DNA from: Marmoricola sp. | Lineage (GTDB): Bacteria; Actinomycetota; Actinomycetes; Propionibacteriales; Nocardioidaceae | Direction of reading: 5' to 3' | Length of the DNA stretch: 20,229 nt | NCBI GenBank assembly: GCA_030151765.1 | Contig: JASLCW010000330.1 | Location: 1-20,229 of the forward strand | Shown here: positions 1 to 7,018 of the stretch, in pieces | Numbering within the stretch: position 1 is the first letter of the stretch | Layout: the number at the start of each line of letters is the position of its first letter | Translations under genes and position numbers: made by a program | The notes under the pieces: model-generated | Told to the model about the DNA's origin: nothing | Seen by the model: only the letters and a program-made list of their open reading frames with translations | The model's database searches: none

Positions 1-654
1 CCGTACTTCACGGTCGGCAGCCAGCTCGTCGAGTCCATTCAGGCTCACGAGAACGTCTCTCGTCGTACGGCGCGCAGCCGGGCGGTGGAGATGCTCGACA
101 TGGTGGAGATCCCGCGACCGCACGAGCGGATCGACGACTATCCCCACGAGTTCTCCGGCGGAATGCGCCAGCGGGTGATGATCGCGGGCGCGCTGATCCT
201 GCGGCCCAAGCTGCTGGTCGCCGACGAGCCGACGACGGCGCTCGACGTGACCACCCAGGCCTCGATCCTGGCGCTGGTCAACCGACTGCGTGGCGAACTC
301 GGGATGGCGGTCGTGTGGATCTCGCACGACCTGGGCGTCGTCGCCCAGCTCGCCGACCGGGTGTTCGTGATGTACGCCGGTGAGATCGTCGAGTCCGCGG
401 CCACCGCTGATCTCTTCGCGGTGCCGGTCCACCCCTACACCGTCGGGCTGATCGGCAGCGCTCGGACCGGAGCCCGTGGTGAACCCTTCGGCTCCATCGG
501 CGGGAAGGTCCCGGGACCGGGTGAATGGGATCCGGGTTGCCGTTTCCGGTCTCGGTGCGCCCTCGCCGACGACGAGTGCCGGCAGCGACCTGACCTGGTC
601 GGCGCGGCGGGCCATCAGCACCGCTGTCTCAAGATGTCGGGGGATCTGTCATGA
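1..654 (+). CDS. Oligopeptide/dipeptide ABC transporter ATP-binding protein, OppD/DppD type (5' partial)
   Basis: This is one of the two ATPase subunits that power a peptide-type ABC importer on the cytoplasmic face of the membrane. The frame is open from base 1 and the Walker A loop lies upstream, so the gene is cut by the window edge. An internal ATG at 85 is not the real start. Visible are the ABC signature FSGGMRQRV (from about base 151), Walker B LLVADEP with its D-loop ALD, and the H-loop SHDLG. The C-terminal oligo_HPY extension starts at HPYTVGL and has four cysteines (GCRFRSRC, DDEC, HRC). In OppD/DppD-type proteins such a cysteine set can hold an iron-sulfur cluster; whether it does here is inference. 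The stop overlaps the next start (ATGA, 651-654), so the two ATPases are translationally coupled. The substrate could be peptides, nickel or another small solute. Confidence 0.93.
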   Translation, partial: PYFTVGSQLVESIQAHENVSRRTARSRAVEMLDMVEIPRPHERIDDYPHEFSGGMRQRVMIAGALILRPKLLVADEPTTALDVTTQASILALVNRLRGELGMAVVWISHDLGVVAQLADRVFVMYAGEIVESAATADLFAVPVHPYTVGLIGSARTGARGEPFGSIGGKVPGPGEWDPGCRFRSRCALADDECRQRPDLVGAAGHQHRCLKMSGDLS

Positions 655-1457
655 GTGATGCGGCCAGCCCGGCTGAGCCTATGGCGGGCATCGTCGAGGT
701 CGAGCAGCTGACCAAGGTCTACCGGGGTCGGCGTCGGCGCGCGGCCGGTCCGCCGGCCGTGGACCAGGTCTCGTTCAGCGTGCCCGCAGGGCAATGCTTC
801 GGGATCGTGGGCGAGAGCGGCAGCGGCAAGACCACATTGGCCCGGATGCTGTTGGGTCTGGTGCCGCCCACTGCCGGCTCGATCCGCGTCGACGGTGTCG
901 AAACGAGGACAGCCGGCAAAGCTGAGCGGGCCCAGCTGCGACGCACCATTCAGGTGGTCTTCCAGGACCCCTATTCGTCGATGAACCCGCGGCTGCGGGT
1001 CGCTCGCATCATCGGCGAAGGCGTCGAGCGGGTCCAGCCACGATCGGCGCTGGGCGACGAGGTGGCGCGGTTGCTCGAGCTGGTGGGACTGCCGGCGTCG
1101 TATGGGGAGCTCTACCCGTATCAGCTCTCCGGAGGACAGCGGCAGCGAGTGGCGATCGCCCGGGCCCTCTCGGTCGGTCCACGCGTGCTGGTCGCCGATG
1201 AGCCGGTGTCGGCCCTCGACGTGTCGATGCGCGGGCAGGTGTTGAATCTGTTGATGGATCTCCAGACCGAGCTGGGCCTGACCTGCCTGTTCATCAGCCA
1301 CGACCTGCACGTGGTCAGACAACTGTGCGACGACGTCATCGTGATGCAACGCGGTCAGGTGGTGGAGCGAGGCGATCCGGCGGCGGTGCTGGCCGATCCC
1401 CAGCATCCCTATACCCGCCAGTTGCTCGAGTCGATCCCGAATATCCCAAGCCCATGA
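651..1457 (+). CDS. Oligopeptide/dipeptide ABC transporter ATP-binding protein, OppF/DppF type
   Basis: Second ATPase of the peptide-type importer, expected to pair with the preceding OppD-like subunit. The 268-residue protein has a complete nucleotide-binding domain: Walker A GESGSGKTT at 54-62 (Lys60), Q-loop VFQDPYSSMNPR, signature LSGGQRQRV from residue 159, Walker B VLVADEP with Asp183 and Glu184, and H-loop His217. The VFQDPYSSMNPR and HPYTRQLL segments are typical of the OppF/DppF branch. It ends shortly after HPYTRQLL, so it lacks most of the C-terminal oligo_HPY extension that many family members carry; this looks like a short natural C-terminus because the next gene begins inside its stop (ATGA at 1454-1457). 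The ATG at 651 overlaps the previous stop. Call is secure for family, not for substrate. Confidence 0.95.
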   Translation: MSDAASPAEPMAGIVEVEQLTKVYRGRRRRAAGPPAVDQVSFSVPAGQCFGIVGESGSGKTTLARMLLGLVPPTAGSIRVDGVETRTAGKAERAQLRRTIQVVFQDPYSSMNPRLRVARIIGEGVERVQPRSALGDEVARLLELVGLPASYGELYPYQLSGGQRQRVAIARALSVGPRVLVADEPVSALDVSMRGQVLNLLMDLQTELGLTCLFISHDLHVVRQLCDDVIVMQRGQVVERGDPAAVLADPQHPYTRQLLESIPNIPSP

Positions 1458-2170
1458 CGGAACGATCGAGTCGGCCGGCAGAGCAGGACCGCGTCCGCCG
1501 GGTGGTCTGCCTCCAACTCCGACCGGACCTGGAGTGCATGGGGGTTTGGACGAGTACGTCGTCCGCCCTGGGCGCGGTCGTGTTGCTGCACGATCGCGAT
1601 CGCGACCTGGATTCGATGCGCGCCATGGCCGAGTCCCTGCTGGCGTCGGGTCTCGATGTGCTGAACCTCGATCTGCCTGGGCACGGGCTCAGCGGAGGCG
1701 TGTATGCACGCGACGGGGCCGCAGCGATCGAGGCGGCGGCCGACGTGGCCGCAGCACATGGCAGCAGCCGGGTGGCGTACGTCGCCCACGGCTCCTCGGC
1801 GGGACTGCTGCTCGCCGCCGAGCCGACGGCGCCGGTCGCGATGTTCCTGCTGGACCCCGTCGATGACGGACGCGCCGCCGGGCCGGCCGAGGTGTGGCAG
1901 ACGGTTCCCACGACTGTCGTCCACGATCCAACGGACTCGGCGAGCACCGAGAGCGCGGACCGTGTCCTCGCCGGCATTCGGGCCTGGGGGCTGCGGATCT
2001 CGCTGCATCGGACAGGGGGTTCGGACGGTGCCGCGGACCTGGCGACCGGAGACGGCCGGGTTGCCAGTCCTCAGGTGGTGGTGGCGGCGACGAAGTTCGT
2101 ACTCGAACAGCACACGTATGCCGCGACCGCCGAGCGGGTACGGCAGGAGCAGTCAGGCGCTACGTCGTGA
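1454..2170 (+). CDS. Alpha/beta-hydrolase-fold protein, possibly with a degenerate active site
   Basis: A 238-residue single-domain protein of alpha/beta-hydrolase type. The core is recognisable: strand-helix segment VVLLHDRDRDLDSMRAMAES, the LNLDLPGHGLSGG turn (His77 region), and a nucleophile elbow AHGSSAG with Ser115. Two features are unusual. The oxyanion segment that usually reads HG is HDRDRD, and where the catalytic His is expected near the C-terminus (often GxxH) the sequence is TGGSDGAADL, so the catalytic triad is not obvious. It may be an inactive relative or use another residue. The ATG at 1454 overlaps the OppF-like stop, and its own stop overlaps the M20 peptidase GTG, placing it firmly in the transporter operon. 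The frame stays open upstream to an ATG at 1325, but that start lies inside the OppF-like gene and adds low-complexity Arg/Gly sequence. Confidence 0.8.
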   Translation: MTERSSRPAEQDRVRRVVCLQLRPDLECMGVWTSTSSALGAVVLLHDRDRDLDSMRAMAESLLASGLDVLNLDLPGHGLSGGVYARDGAAAIEAAADVAAAHGSSRVAYVAHGSSAGLLLAAEPTAPVAMFLLDPVDDGRAAGPAEVWQTVPTTVVHDPTDSASTESADRVLAGIRAWGLRISLHRTGGSDGAADLATGDGRVASPQVVVAATKFVLEQHTYAATAERVRQEQSGATS

Positions 2171-3459
2171 GCGCCTCGGCCGAGGCCGAGGTGGTCGACC
2201 TGCTCTCGTCGCTGATCCGCTTCGACACGTCCAATCCCGGCGGCGCCGAGCGAGGAGCGGCCGAGTGGGCCGCGGAGAAGCTTGCCGAGGTCGGACACAC
2301 GGTCCAGATCGTCGAGGCCGCGCCGGGCCGCGCCTCGCTGGTGTGTCGCATCGCCGGCTCCGGTACGGCGGCGCCGCTGCTGGTTCACGGACACCTCGAT
2401 GTCGTGCCGGCCGATCCTGCCGGCTGGGCGCAGCATCCCTTCGCGGGCGAGGTCGTCGACGACTGGGTCTGGGGCCGGGGTGCGGTCGACATGAAGGACC
2501 AGGTGGCGATGATGCTCGCGCTCGTGCGTGAGTGGTCACGCACCGGCCGGCAGCCGTCGCGGGACATCGTGCTGGCCCTGGTTGCCGACGAGGAGGCCGG
2601 TGGGCGGGCCGGCTCGCATTTCCTTGTGGATCACCACCGCGACCTGATCGGTGACTGTCGTCAGGCCATCGGGGAGGTGGGTGGCTTCAGCGTCTCGCTC
2701 GACGAGCAGCACCGGGTCTATCTGATCCAAACCGCCGAAAAGGGCCTCGCCTGGCTGCGCGCCCGTGCCGTCGGGCAAGGCGGACACGGATCGATGATTC
2801 ATGACGACAATGCGGTGCGGCGCCTGGCCCGCGCGCTGACCGCTTTGGATTCCGTGCCCGCCGCCGTCGTGATCACCGAACCGATGGTGGTGTTGGCCCA
2901 ACGGATCGGTGAGGTGCTCGGCATCGAGGTGGACGCCCACGATCCGCAGACCTGGTTGCCCCGTCTCGGTGCCGCCGCGCGCATGGTCGGCGCCGGGTTG
3001 CGCAACACCGTCAATCCGACGGGTCTGGAGGGTGGCGGCGTCACGAATACGGTGCCGGCTTCGGCACAGGCACGCCTCGACGTGCGATGGATACCAGGCT
3101 CGGAGGACTGGCTGTCGGCCGTCATCGACCGGCTGGGGCCGGAGGTGGTGGTCGAGACCGTCGTGGAGGCCCCCGCCGTTGCGGCCCGGACGACCTCGTC
3201 GCTGGTGGATGCGATGGGTGCCGCCCTGCTCGTGGAGGACCCGGGCGCGGTGCCGGCGCCGTACCTGATGAGTGCGGGCACGGACGCGAAGGCCTTCGCG
3301 CGACTGGGTATCGAGTGCTATGGCTTCGCGCCGCTGCGCCTGCCCGCCTCGCTCGACTTCACCGCCCTCTTCCACGGAGTCGACGAGCGGGTGCCGGGCT
3401 CCGCCCTGCGCTTCGGGGTTCGGGTGCTGGATCGGCTGTTGCGGTCCGCGTGGGAGTAG
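2167..3459 (+). CDS. M20 family metallopeptidase (ArgE/DapE/carboxypeptidase G2-like)
   Basis: A cytoplasmic-type zinc hydrolase that cleaves terminal amide bonds of small peptides or N-acyl amino acids; the exact substrate is unknown. The 430-residue protein has the full M20 signature: HGHLDVVP (His76 metal ligand, Asp78 next to it), GRGAVDMKD (bridging Asp108), and ADEEAGG (Glu142 as general base, Glu143 as ligand). A dimerisation-type lid follows (KGLAWLRARAVGQGGHGS), and a late GTDAKAFARLGIECYGFAPL segment resembles the C-terminal metal-ligand region, although the usual His there is not in its common context. The chosen GTG (2167) overlaps the preceding stop (GTGA) and gives the usual N-terminus ending in FDTSNPGG. 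The frame is open further upstream to 1894, inside the hydrolase gene, and that part has no family similarity. It is last in the transporter operon and likely processes imported material. Confidence 0.92.
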   Translation: MSASAEAEVVDLLSSLIRFDTSNPGGAERGAAEWAAEKLAEVGHTVQIVEAAPGRASLVCRIAGSGTAAPLLVHGHLDVVPADPAGWAQHPFAGEVVDDWVWGRGAVDMKDQVAMMLALVREWSRTGRQPSRDIVLALVADEEAGGRAGSHFLVDHHRDLIGDCRQAIGEVGGFSVSLDEQHRVYLIQTAEKGLAWLRARAVGQGGHGSMIHDDNAVRRLARALTALDSVPAAVVITEPMVVLAQRIGEVLGIEVDAHDPQTWLPRLGAAARMVGAGLRNTVNPTGLEGGGVTNTVPASAQARLDVRWIPGSEDWLSAVIDRLGPEVVVETVVEAPAVAARTTSSLVDAMGAALLVEDPGAVPAPYLMSAGTDAKAFARLGIECYGFAPLRLPASLDFTALFHGVDERVPGSALRFGVRVLDRLLRSAWE

Positions 3460-3554
3460 TATCGAGATTTTAAGAAAATTGCGATAATTGATTGACATCG
3501 CGAGATGTTCTGAATTGACTGATCACAGGTACGACTTCGAGAGGTGGTAGTCGG
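3460..3554 (+). promoter_or_regulatory. AT-rich promoter/operator region for the second operon
   Basis: This 95-base gap is strikingly AT-rich beside its high-GC surroundings. GATAAT at 3483-3488 matches the sigma-70 -10 consensus at five of six positions, but no good -35 lies before it. TTGACA at 3492-3497 is a perfect -35, but only a weak TTGACT follows at 17-base spacing. An interrupted palindrome ACATC-GCGA-GATGT spans 3495-3508. If GATAAT is the -10, this sits at the transcription start and could be a repressor site. An AGGTGG ribosome site (3542-3547) lies 7 bases before the ATG at 3555. The sequence shows the motifs; promoter and operator function are inferred. Confidence 0.5.
3495..3508. 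repeat. Short inverted repeat, candidate operator
   Basis: ACATC and GATGT flank a 4-base GCGA spacer. The dyad lies between the promoter-like hexamers and the ribosome site of the EthD gene, the usual place for an operator. No regulator gene is encoded in the window that could be assigned to it. Confidence 0.35.
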
Positions 3555-4244
3555 ATGTACAAGCACATGATCCTGATCGAGGCGACCCACGACGAGACCG
3601 CGGCGGCGCCGACCGAGGAGGTGACTCGGCTGGTGGCGGCACGCGGTGCCGCCTCACCGCAGGTGAAGGGACTCGTCGTCTCCACGGTCCTCGAGCCGCT
3701 GACCGGTGCGTCGAGGGCGCTTGCGATGGTGCAGTTGTGGTCGCCCGAGGGCGGTACGACGGGCGCCGATCTCGTCGATTCGTGGCTGGACGGCCTCGAC
3801 GTCCTGACCTCGAGTTGGCTGGTTGAGGAGATCGTCTTCCGGCAACCCGTCGATCGCCAGGAAGTGGCGGTCAACACTGAGCGGGTGAACATGCTGGGCA
3901 CCGGCTTCCGTCGCGACGACTTCACCATCGAGGCCTTCTTCGACTACTGGATCACCACCCATGCTCCGATCTCGGGCGCCGTACCCGGCTCCGTCGGCTA
4001 CGTCGTGTCACGGGTTCGCGACGCCGGTGGGAAGCGCGCCGACGACGGAGTCGATGCCTTCATCGAGCTGTGGTACCCCGACCGCGATGTCTTCGACCGG
4101 GCCGGTACGACGCCCGAGCAAGACGCCGCGTGGGCCGATGTGGCCAACTACGCCAAGACCGACGGGGAGTTCTGGCTGACCCGCGAGCACGTCGTCGTCG
4201 CGCCCGCGGCGACGGGTCCGGGCCTGCTGGAGGTCAGCGGATGA
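3555..4244 (+). CDS. EthD domain-containing protein
   Basis: A 229-residue protein with an EthD-type dimeric alpha/beta-barrel domain in its C-terminal half: FFDYWITTHAPI at 128-139 (Phe128, Trp132, His136) followed by GSVGYVVSRV and FIELWYP. The N-terminal half (MYKHMILIEATHDE, ASRALAMVQLWSP) has a similar strand pattern and may be a second, degenerate barrel, so the protein may be a tandem fusion. EthD-domain proteins are named after a protein of the ethyl tert-butyl ether degradation locus and are common in catabolic clusters; their chemical role is mostly unproved. The start is well supported by an AGGTGG site 7 bases upstream and the long gap before it. First gene of the second operon; its stop overlaps the aminotransferase start (ATGA). 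Confidence 0.85.
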   Translation: MYKHMILIEATHDETAAAPTEEVTRLVAARGAASPQVKGLVVSTVLEPLTGASRALAMVQLWSPEGGTTGADLVDSWLDGLDVLTSSWLVEEIVFRQPVDRQEVAVNTERVNMLGTGFRRDDFTIEAFFDYWITTHAPISGAVPGSVGYVVSRVRDAGGKRADDGVDAFIELWYPDRDVFDRAGTTPEQDAAWADVANYAKTDGEFWLTREHVVVAPAATGPGLLEVSG

Positions 4245-5434
4245 CCTTCGTGCGCCCGCACCTGCTCGACACCCCGCACTCGGGGATCCGGCGGATGCTC
4301 GAGCTGGCGCGCGACGTACCCGACCCGCTCCTGCTGGTCAGTGGCGACCCCAACTTCACCACGCCCGAGCACATCATCCGTGGTGCCGCCGAGGCGGCGC
4401 TGGGCGGCGCGACTGGATACGCGCCCGGGGAGGGATTCCTACCCCTCCGTGAGGCCATCACCGGCAAGCTGGCGCGGGTCAATCGCGTGACCGCGGATCC
4501 CGATCAGGTCTGCGTCACCACCGGCGCCTGCGGCGGCCTCTTCACCGCGCTGATGCTCCTGGTCGAGCCCGGCAGCGAGGTGCTGCTGCCCGATCCGGGA
4601 TGGTCCAACTACGCCGCCATGGTGCACGTGCTCGGGGCCCGGGCGGGTACCTATCCGCTCGGCGAGTCGACCGGGTGGCAGCTCGACCCGGCTGCCCTCG
4701 AGGCCGCGATCACCCCGCGGACGAGCGTGATCCTGCTCAACTCGCCGAGCAATCCGACCGGCGTCGTACTCGACCCCGATGCTCTGGCGCGGGTGATCGA
4801 GATCGCCGAGCGGCACGGCATCACGGTCATCTCCGACGAGGCGTACGACGAACTCGTGCTCGCGGGGGCGCCCTTCTCGGTCGCTTCGGTGGTGGAGTCC
4901 GACCGGCTCGTCACCGTCTACACCTTCTCCAAGACCTACGCCATGACCGGCTGGCGCATCGGGTATGTCGTGGGCAACCGCGACTTCATCCGCCAGCTGT
5001 CACTGCATCAGGAGCCCATCGTCTCGAGCGCGTCGACGATCTCCCAGCACGGCGCGCTGGCCGCCCTGCGCGGGCCGCAGGACTGTGTCGGCGAGATGGT
5101 GGGCGCCTATCGCGATCGACTGGCGCAGGTGCTGGCCGACCTCGGCGCGTACGACGTGCCGGTGGTGCGACCGGACGGATCCTTCTTCGTTATGGCCGAC
5201 ATCCGCGACACCGGGTTGGATTCCTGGGCTTTCGCCGAGCACCTGCTGCGTACCACCGGCGTCGGCGTGGTTCCCGGCCTGGCTTTCGGGCACGAGGCCG
5301 AGGGATTCGTCCGGATCAGCCTGGCGGCGGCACCCGAGCTACTCGCCGAAGGGATGCGCCGCTTCGGCGCACTCGCGGCCCAGTTACGACGGGGTGCCAT
5401 CGGCGCCCCGACACCAGAGGGAACGAGGAGATGA
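4241..5434 (+). CDS. Pyridoxal-phosphate-dependent aminotransferase, class I/II
   Basis: Fold-type I aminotransferase of 397 residues that would move an amino group between an amino acid or amine and a keto acid, using pyridoxal phosphate in the cytoplasm. Key elements are in order: GYAPGEGFLPLREAI substrate/cofactor region, TTGACGGL phosphate-binding turn, NSPSNPTG at 167-174, DEAYDEL with Asp199 and Tyr202, the Schiff-base Lys231 in FSKTYAMTGWRIGY, and Arg358 in GFVRISLA, which usually binds the substrate carboxylate. The pattern resembles aspartate/aromatic aminotransferases, but specificity is not readable. The ATG at 4241 overlaps the EthD stop and has GGAGGT at 4229-4234. The open frame upstream to 4070 lies inside the EthD gene and is not used. 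The stop overlaps the SDR start (5431-5434). Confidence 0.94.
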   Translation: MTFVRPHLLDTPHSGIRRMLELARDVPDPLLLVSGDPNFTTPEHIIRGAAEAALGGATGYAPGEGFLPLREAITGKLARVNRVTADPDQVCVTTGACGGLFTALMLLVEPGSEVLLPDPGWSNYAAMVHVLGARAGTYPLGESTGWQLDPAALEAAITPRTSVILLNSPSNPTGVVLDPDALARVIEIAERHGITVISDEAYDELVLAGAPFSVASVVESDRLVTVYTFSKTYAMTGWRIGYVVGNRDFIRQLSLHQEPIVSSASTISQHGALAALRGPQDCVGEMVGAYRDRLAQVLADLGAYDVPVVRPDGSFFVMADIRDTGLDSWAFAEHLLRTTGVGVVPGLAFGHEAEGFVRISLAAAPELLAEGMRRFGALAAQLRRGAIGAPTPEGTRR

Positions 5435-6237
5435 CCGTGCGCAGACTCGAGGGGCAGGCGGCCTTGATCACCGGCGGCGCCAGCGGCGTGGGCCGGGCGA
5501 CGGCCCTGAGGTTCGCCGACGAGGGAGCGGCCGCCGTGACGCTCTTCGACCGCGATCCCGATCGGCTGGCCGCCGTCGCCGAAGAGGTGACCGCGCGCGG
5601 GGCCCGTGCCGGGACCGTAAGCGGCGATGTCGGGGTGGTCGAAGACTGCCGCCGCGCCGTGGAGGCGGCGTGCTCGCTGACCGGGAATCTCGACGTACTC
5701 GTGAGCAATGCCGGCACCGACGCGACGGTCGCCTTCCTCGAGATGTCGCTCGAGGAGTGGGATCGCGTGCTGCGGATCAACCTGACCGCGTCGTTCGTGC
5801 TCGGTCAGCTCGCCGCTCAGGCCATGGTCGCCGGCGGTCGCGGTGGCAACATTCTTTACACGGCCTCGATCTCGGGAGTGGCGGCGTCGCAGGGCGATGC
5901 GCACTACGGGGTGTCGAAGGCCGGCACCATCAGCTTGGTGAAGTCGATGGCGATCGAACTGGTCGGCCACGGGATCAGGGTCAACGCTGTCAGCCCCGGT
6001 CCGCTCGACACTCCGCTGTCCTTGGAGTTGCTCGGCAGTGAGGAAGCGTTGCAGGCGGCGCGTGAGCACTGGCCGATGGTGCCGATGGACCGCCTCGGCC
6101 GGCCCGAGGAGATCGCCGCCGCGTTCGCGTACCTGGCGTCCGACGACGCCGGCTACACCACGGGTCAGAACCTGGTGATCGACGGCGGCCTGATCACCAA
6201 CGCCTATCCGCTCGCCGACGAACTGATCCCAGAGTGA
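5431..6237 (+). CDS. SDR family NAD(P)-dependent oxidoreductase
   Basis: A 268-residue classical short-chain dehydrogenase/reductase that interconverts an alcohol and a ketone with a nicotinamide cofactor. Visible are the cofactor motif TGGASGVG (14-21), an acidic residue after strand 2 (LFDRD, suggesting NAD(H) preference), SNAG at 92-95, the catalytic Ser in YTASISG near 146-148, and YGVSK with Tyr159 and Lys163. SPGPLDTPL and the terminal DGG are typical of the family. Many relatives start near MxxRLEGQAALITG, matching the ATG at 5431, which has AGAGGGA eight bases upstream and overlaps the aminotransferase stop. In context it could act on a hydroxy or keto intermediate linked to the aminotransferase product; the substrate is unknown. 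Confidence 0.94.
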   Translation: MTVRRLEGQAALITGGASGVGRATALRFADEGAAAVTLFDRDPDRLAAVAEEVTARGARAGTVSGDVGVVEDCRRAVEAACSLTGNLDVLVSNAGTDATVAFLEMSLEEWDRVLRINLTASFVLGQLAAQAMVAGGRGGNILYTASISGVAASQGDAHYGVSKAGTISLVKSMAIELVGHGIRVNAVSPGPLDTPLSLELLGSEEALQAAREHWPMVPMDRLGRPEEIAAAFAYLASDDAGYTTGQNLVIDGGLITNAYPLADELIPE

Positions 6238-6244
6238 GGTCGCG

Positions 6245-6985
6245 ATGAAGATCTCGGACGACTTGTATCTTGTCGGCGGTGGCGACGGCGGCTTCAACAT
6301 CTCCGGAGCGATCGACTCCAACTGTTACGTCGTCGACACCGGTGACGGGCTCTGGCTCTTCGATGTCGGCTTCGACAGTCTCGACCGGATCGTCGAGAAC
6401 ATTACCGCGGACGGCTTGGACCCGAGGGAGGTCCGGAGCGTCTTCGTCACCCATCGTCACGCCGATCATGCCGGCGCGCTCGGCGCACTCGGTGCGTTGC
6501 TGCCCGAGGCCGAGCTGGCGATCGCCGCCGGCGTGGCAGGTGCGGCGCGTGCGGCGGACGAGGCCGGCAACGGGCTCGCATGGGCCCGGGAGATCGGCTA
6601 TTACCCGAGCGACTTCCGTCTCGCGCCAACCCGAATCGACCTGGAATTGACGGACGGGATGACCCGGGAGCTCGGCAGTGCGCGCCTCAGTGTCATCGAC
6701 ACGCCCGGTCATTGCCATGGGCACTCTTGCTTCCTGGTCGAGCAGCCGGGGCGGCGTGCCCTCGTGTCCGGTGACCTAGTCTTCTGCGGTGGCCGGATCG
6801 CCCTGCAGAACCTGCCAGACGTGGACATCGGCGCCCATGCGCGATCCGTCGACCGATTGCTCGAGCTCGACTTCGAAGCGCTTCTTCCCGGGCACGGGGT
6901 CTTCGCGCTCGAACGTGGCCGCGTGCACGTCGAGCGGGCGGCATCGAGCTTCCGGTCGATGGGCCTGCCGCCCAATCTGTTCTAG
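6245..6985 (+). CDS. MBL-fold metallo-hydrolase
   Basis: A 246-residue metallo-beta-lactamase-fold hydrolase with a complete dinuclear metal site: HRHADH (His70, His72, Asp74, His75), His156 in TPGHCHGHS, Asp177 in SGDLVF and His217 in LPGHG. The arrangement is of the glyoxalase II-like type rather than a true beta-lactamase, and no signal peptide is visible, so it is probably cytoplasmic. Such enzymes cleave thioesters, lactones or phosphodiesters; nothing in the sequence picks one. GAGG at 6236-6239 lies five bases before the ATG, and only seven bases separate it from the SDR gene, so both are co-transcribed. The stop (TAG at 6983-6985) is the in-frame barrier upstream of the next gene. Confidence 0.92.
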   Translation: MKISDDLYLVGGGDGGFNISGAIDSNCYVVDTGDGLWLFDVGFDSLDRIVENITADGLDPREVRSVFVTHRHADHAGALGALGALLPEAELAIAAGVAGAARAADEAGNGLAWAREIGYYPSDFRLAPTRIDLELTDGMTRELGSARLSVIDTPGHCHGHSCFLVEQPGRRALVSGDLVFCGGRIALQNLPDVDIGAHARSVDRLLELDFEALLPGHGVFALERGRVHVERAASSFRSMGLPPNLF

Positions 6986-7018
6986 ACGACTCGTACCCGA
7001 GGGGAGAAAGGTCAGCGA

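Noticed and set aside
1894..2166. Upstream extension of the M20 peptidase frame to an earlier ATG.
   Set aside because: The extra residues overlap the hydrolase gene and have no M20 character; the GTGA overlap at 2167 fits the operon pattern.
5107..6321. A 404-codon minus-strand open frame opposite the aminotransferase, SDR and MBL genes.
   Set aside because: It spans three confidently assigned genes on the other strand and shows no recognisable domain.
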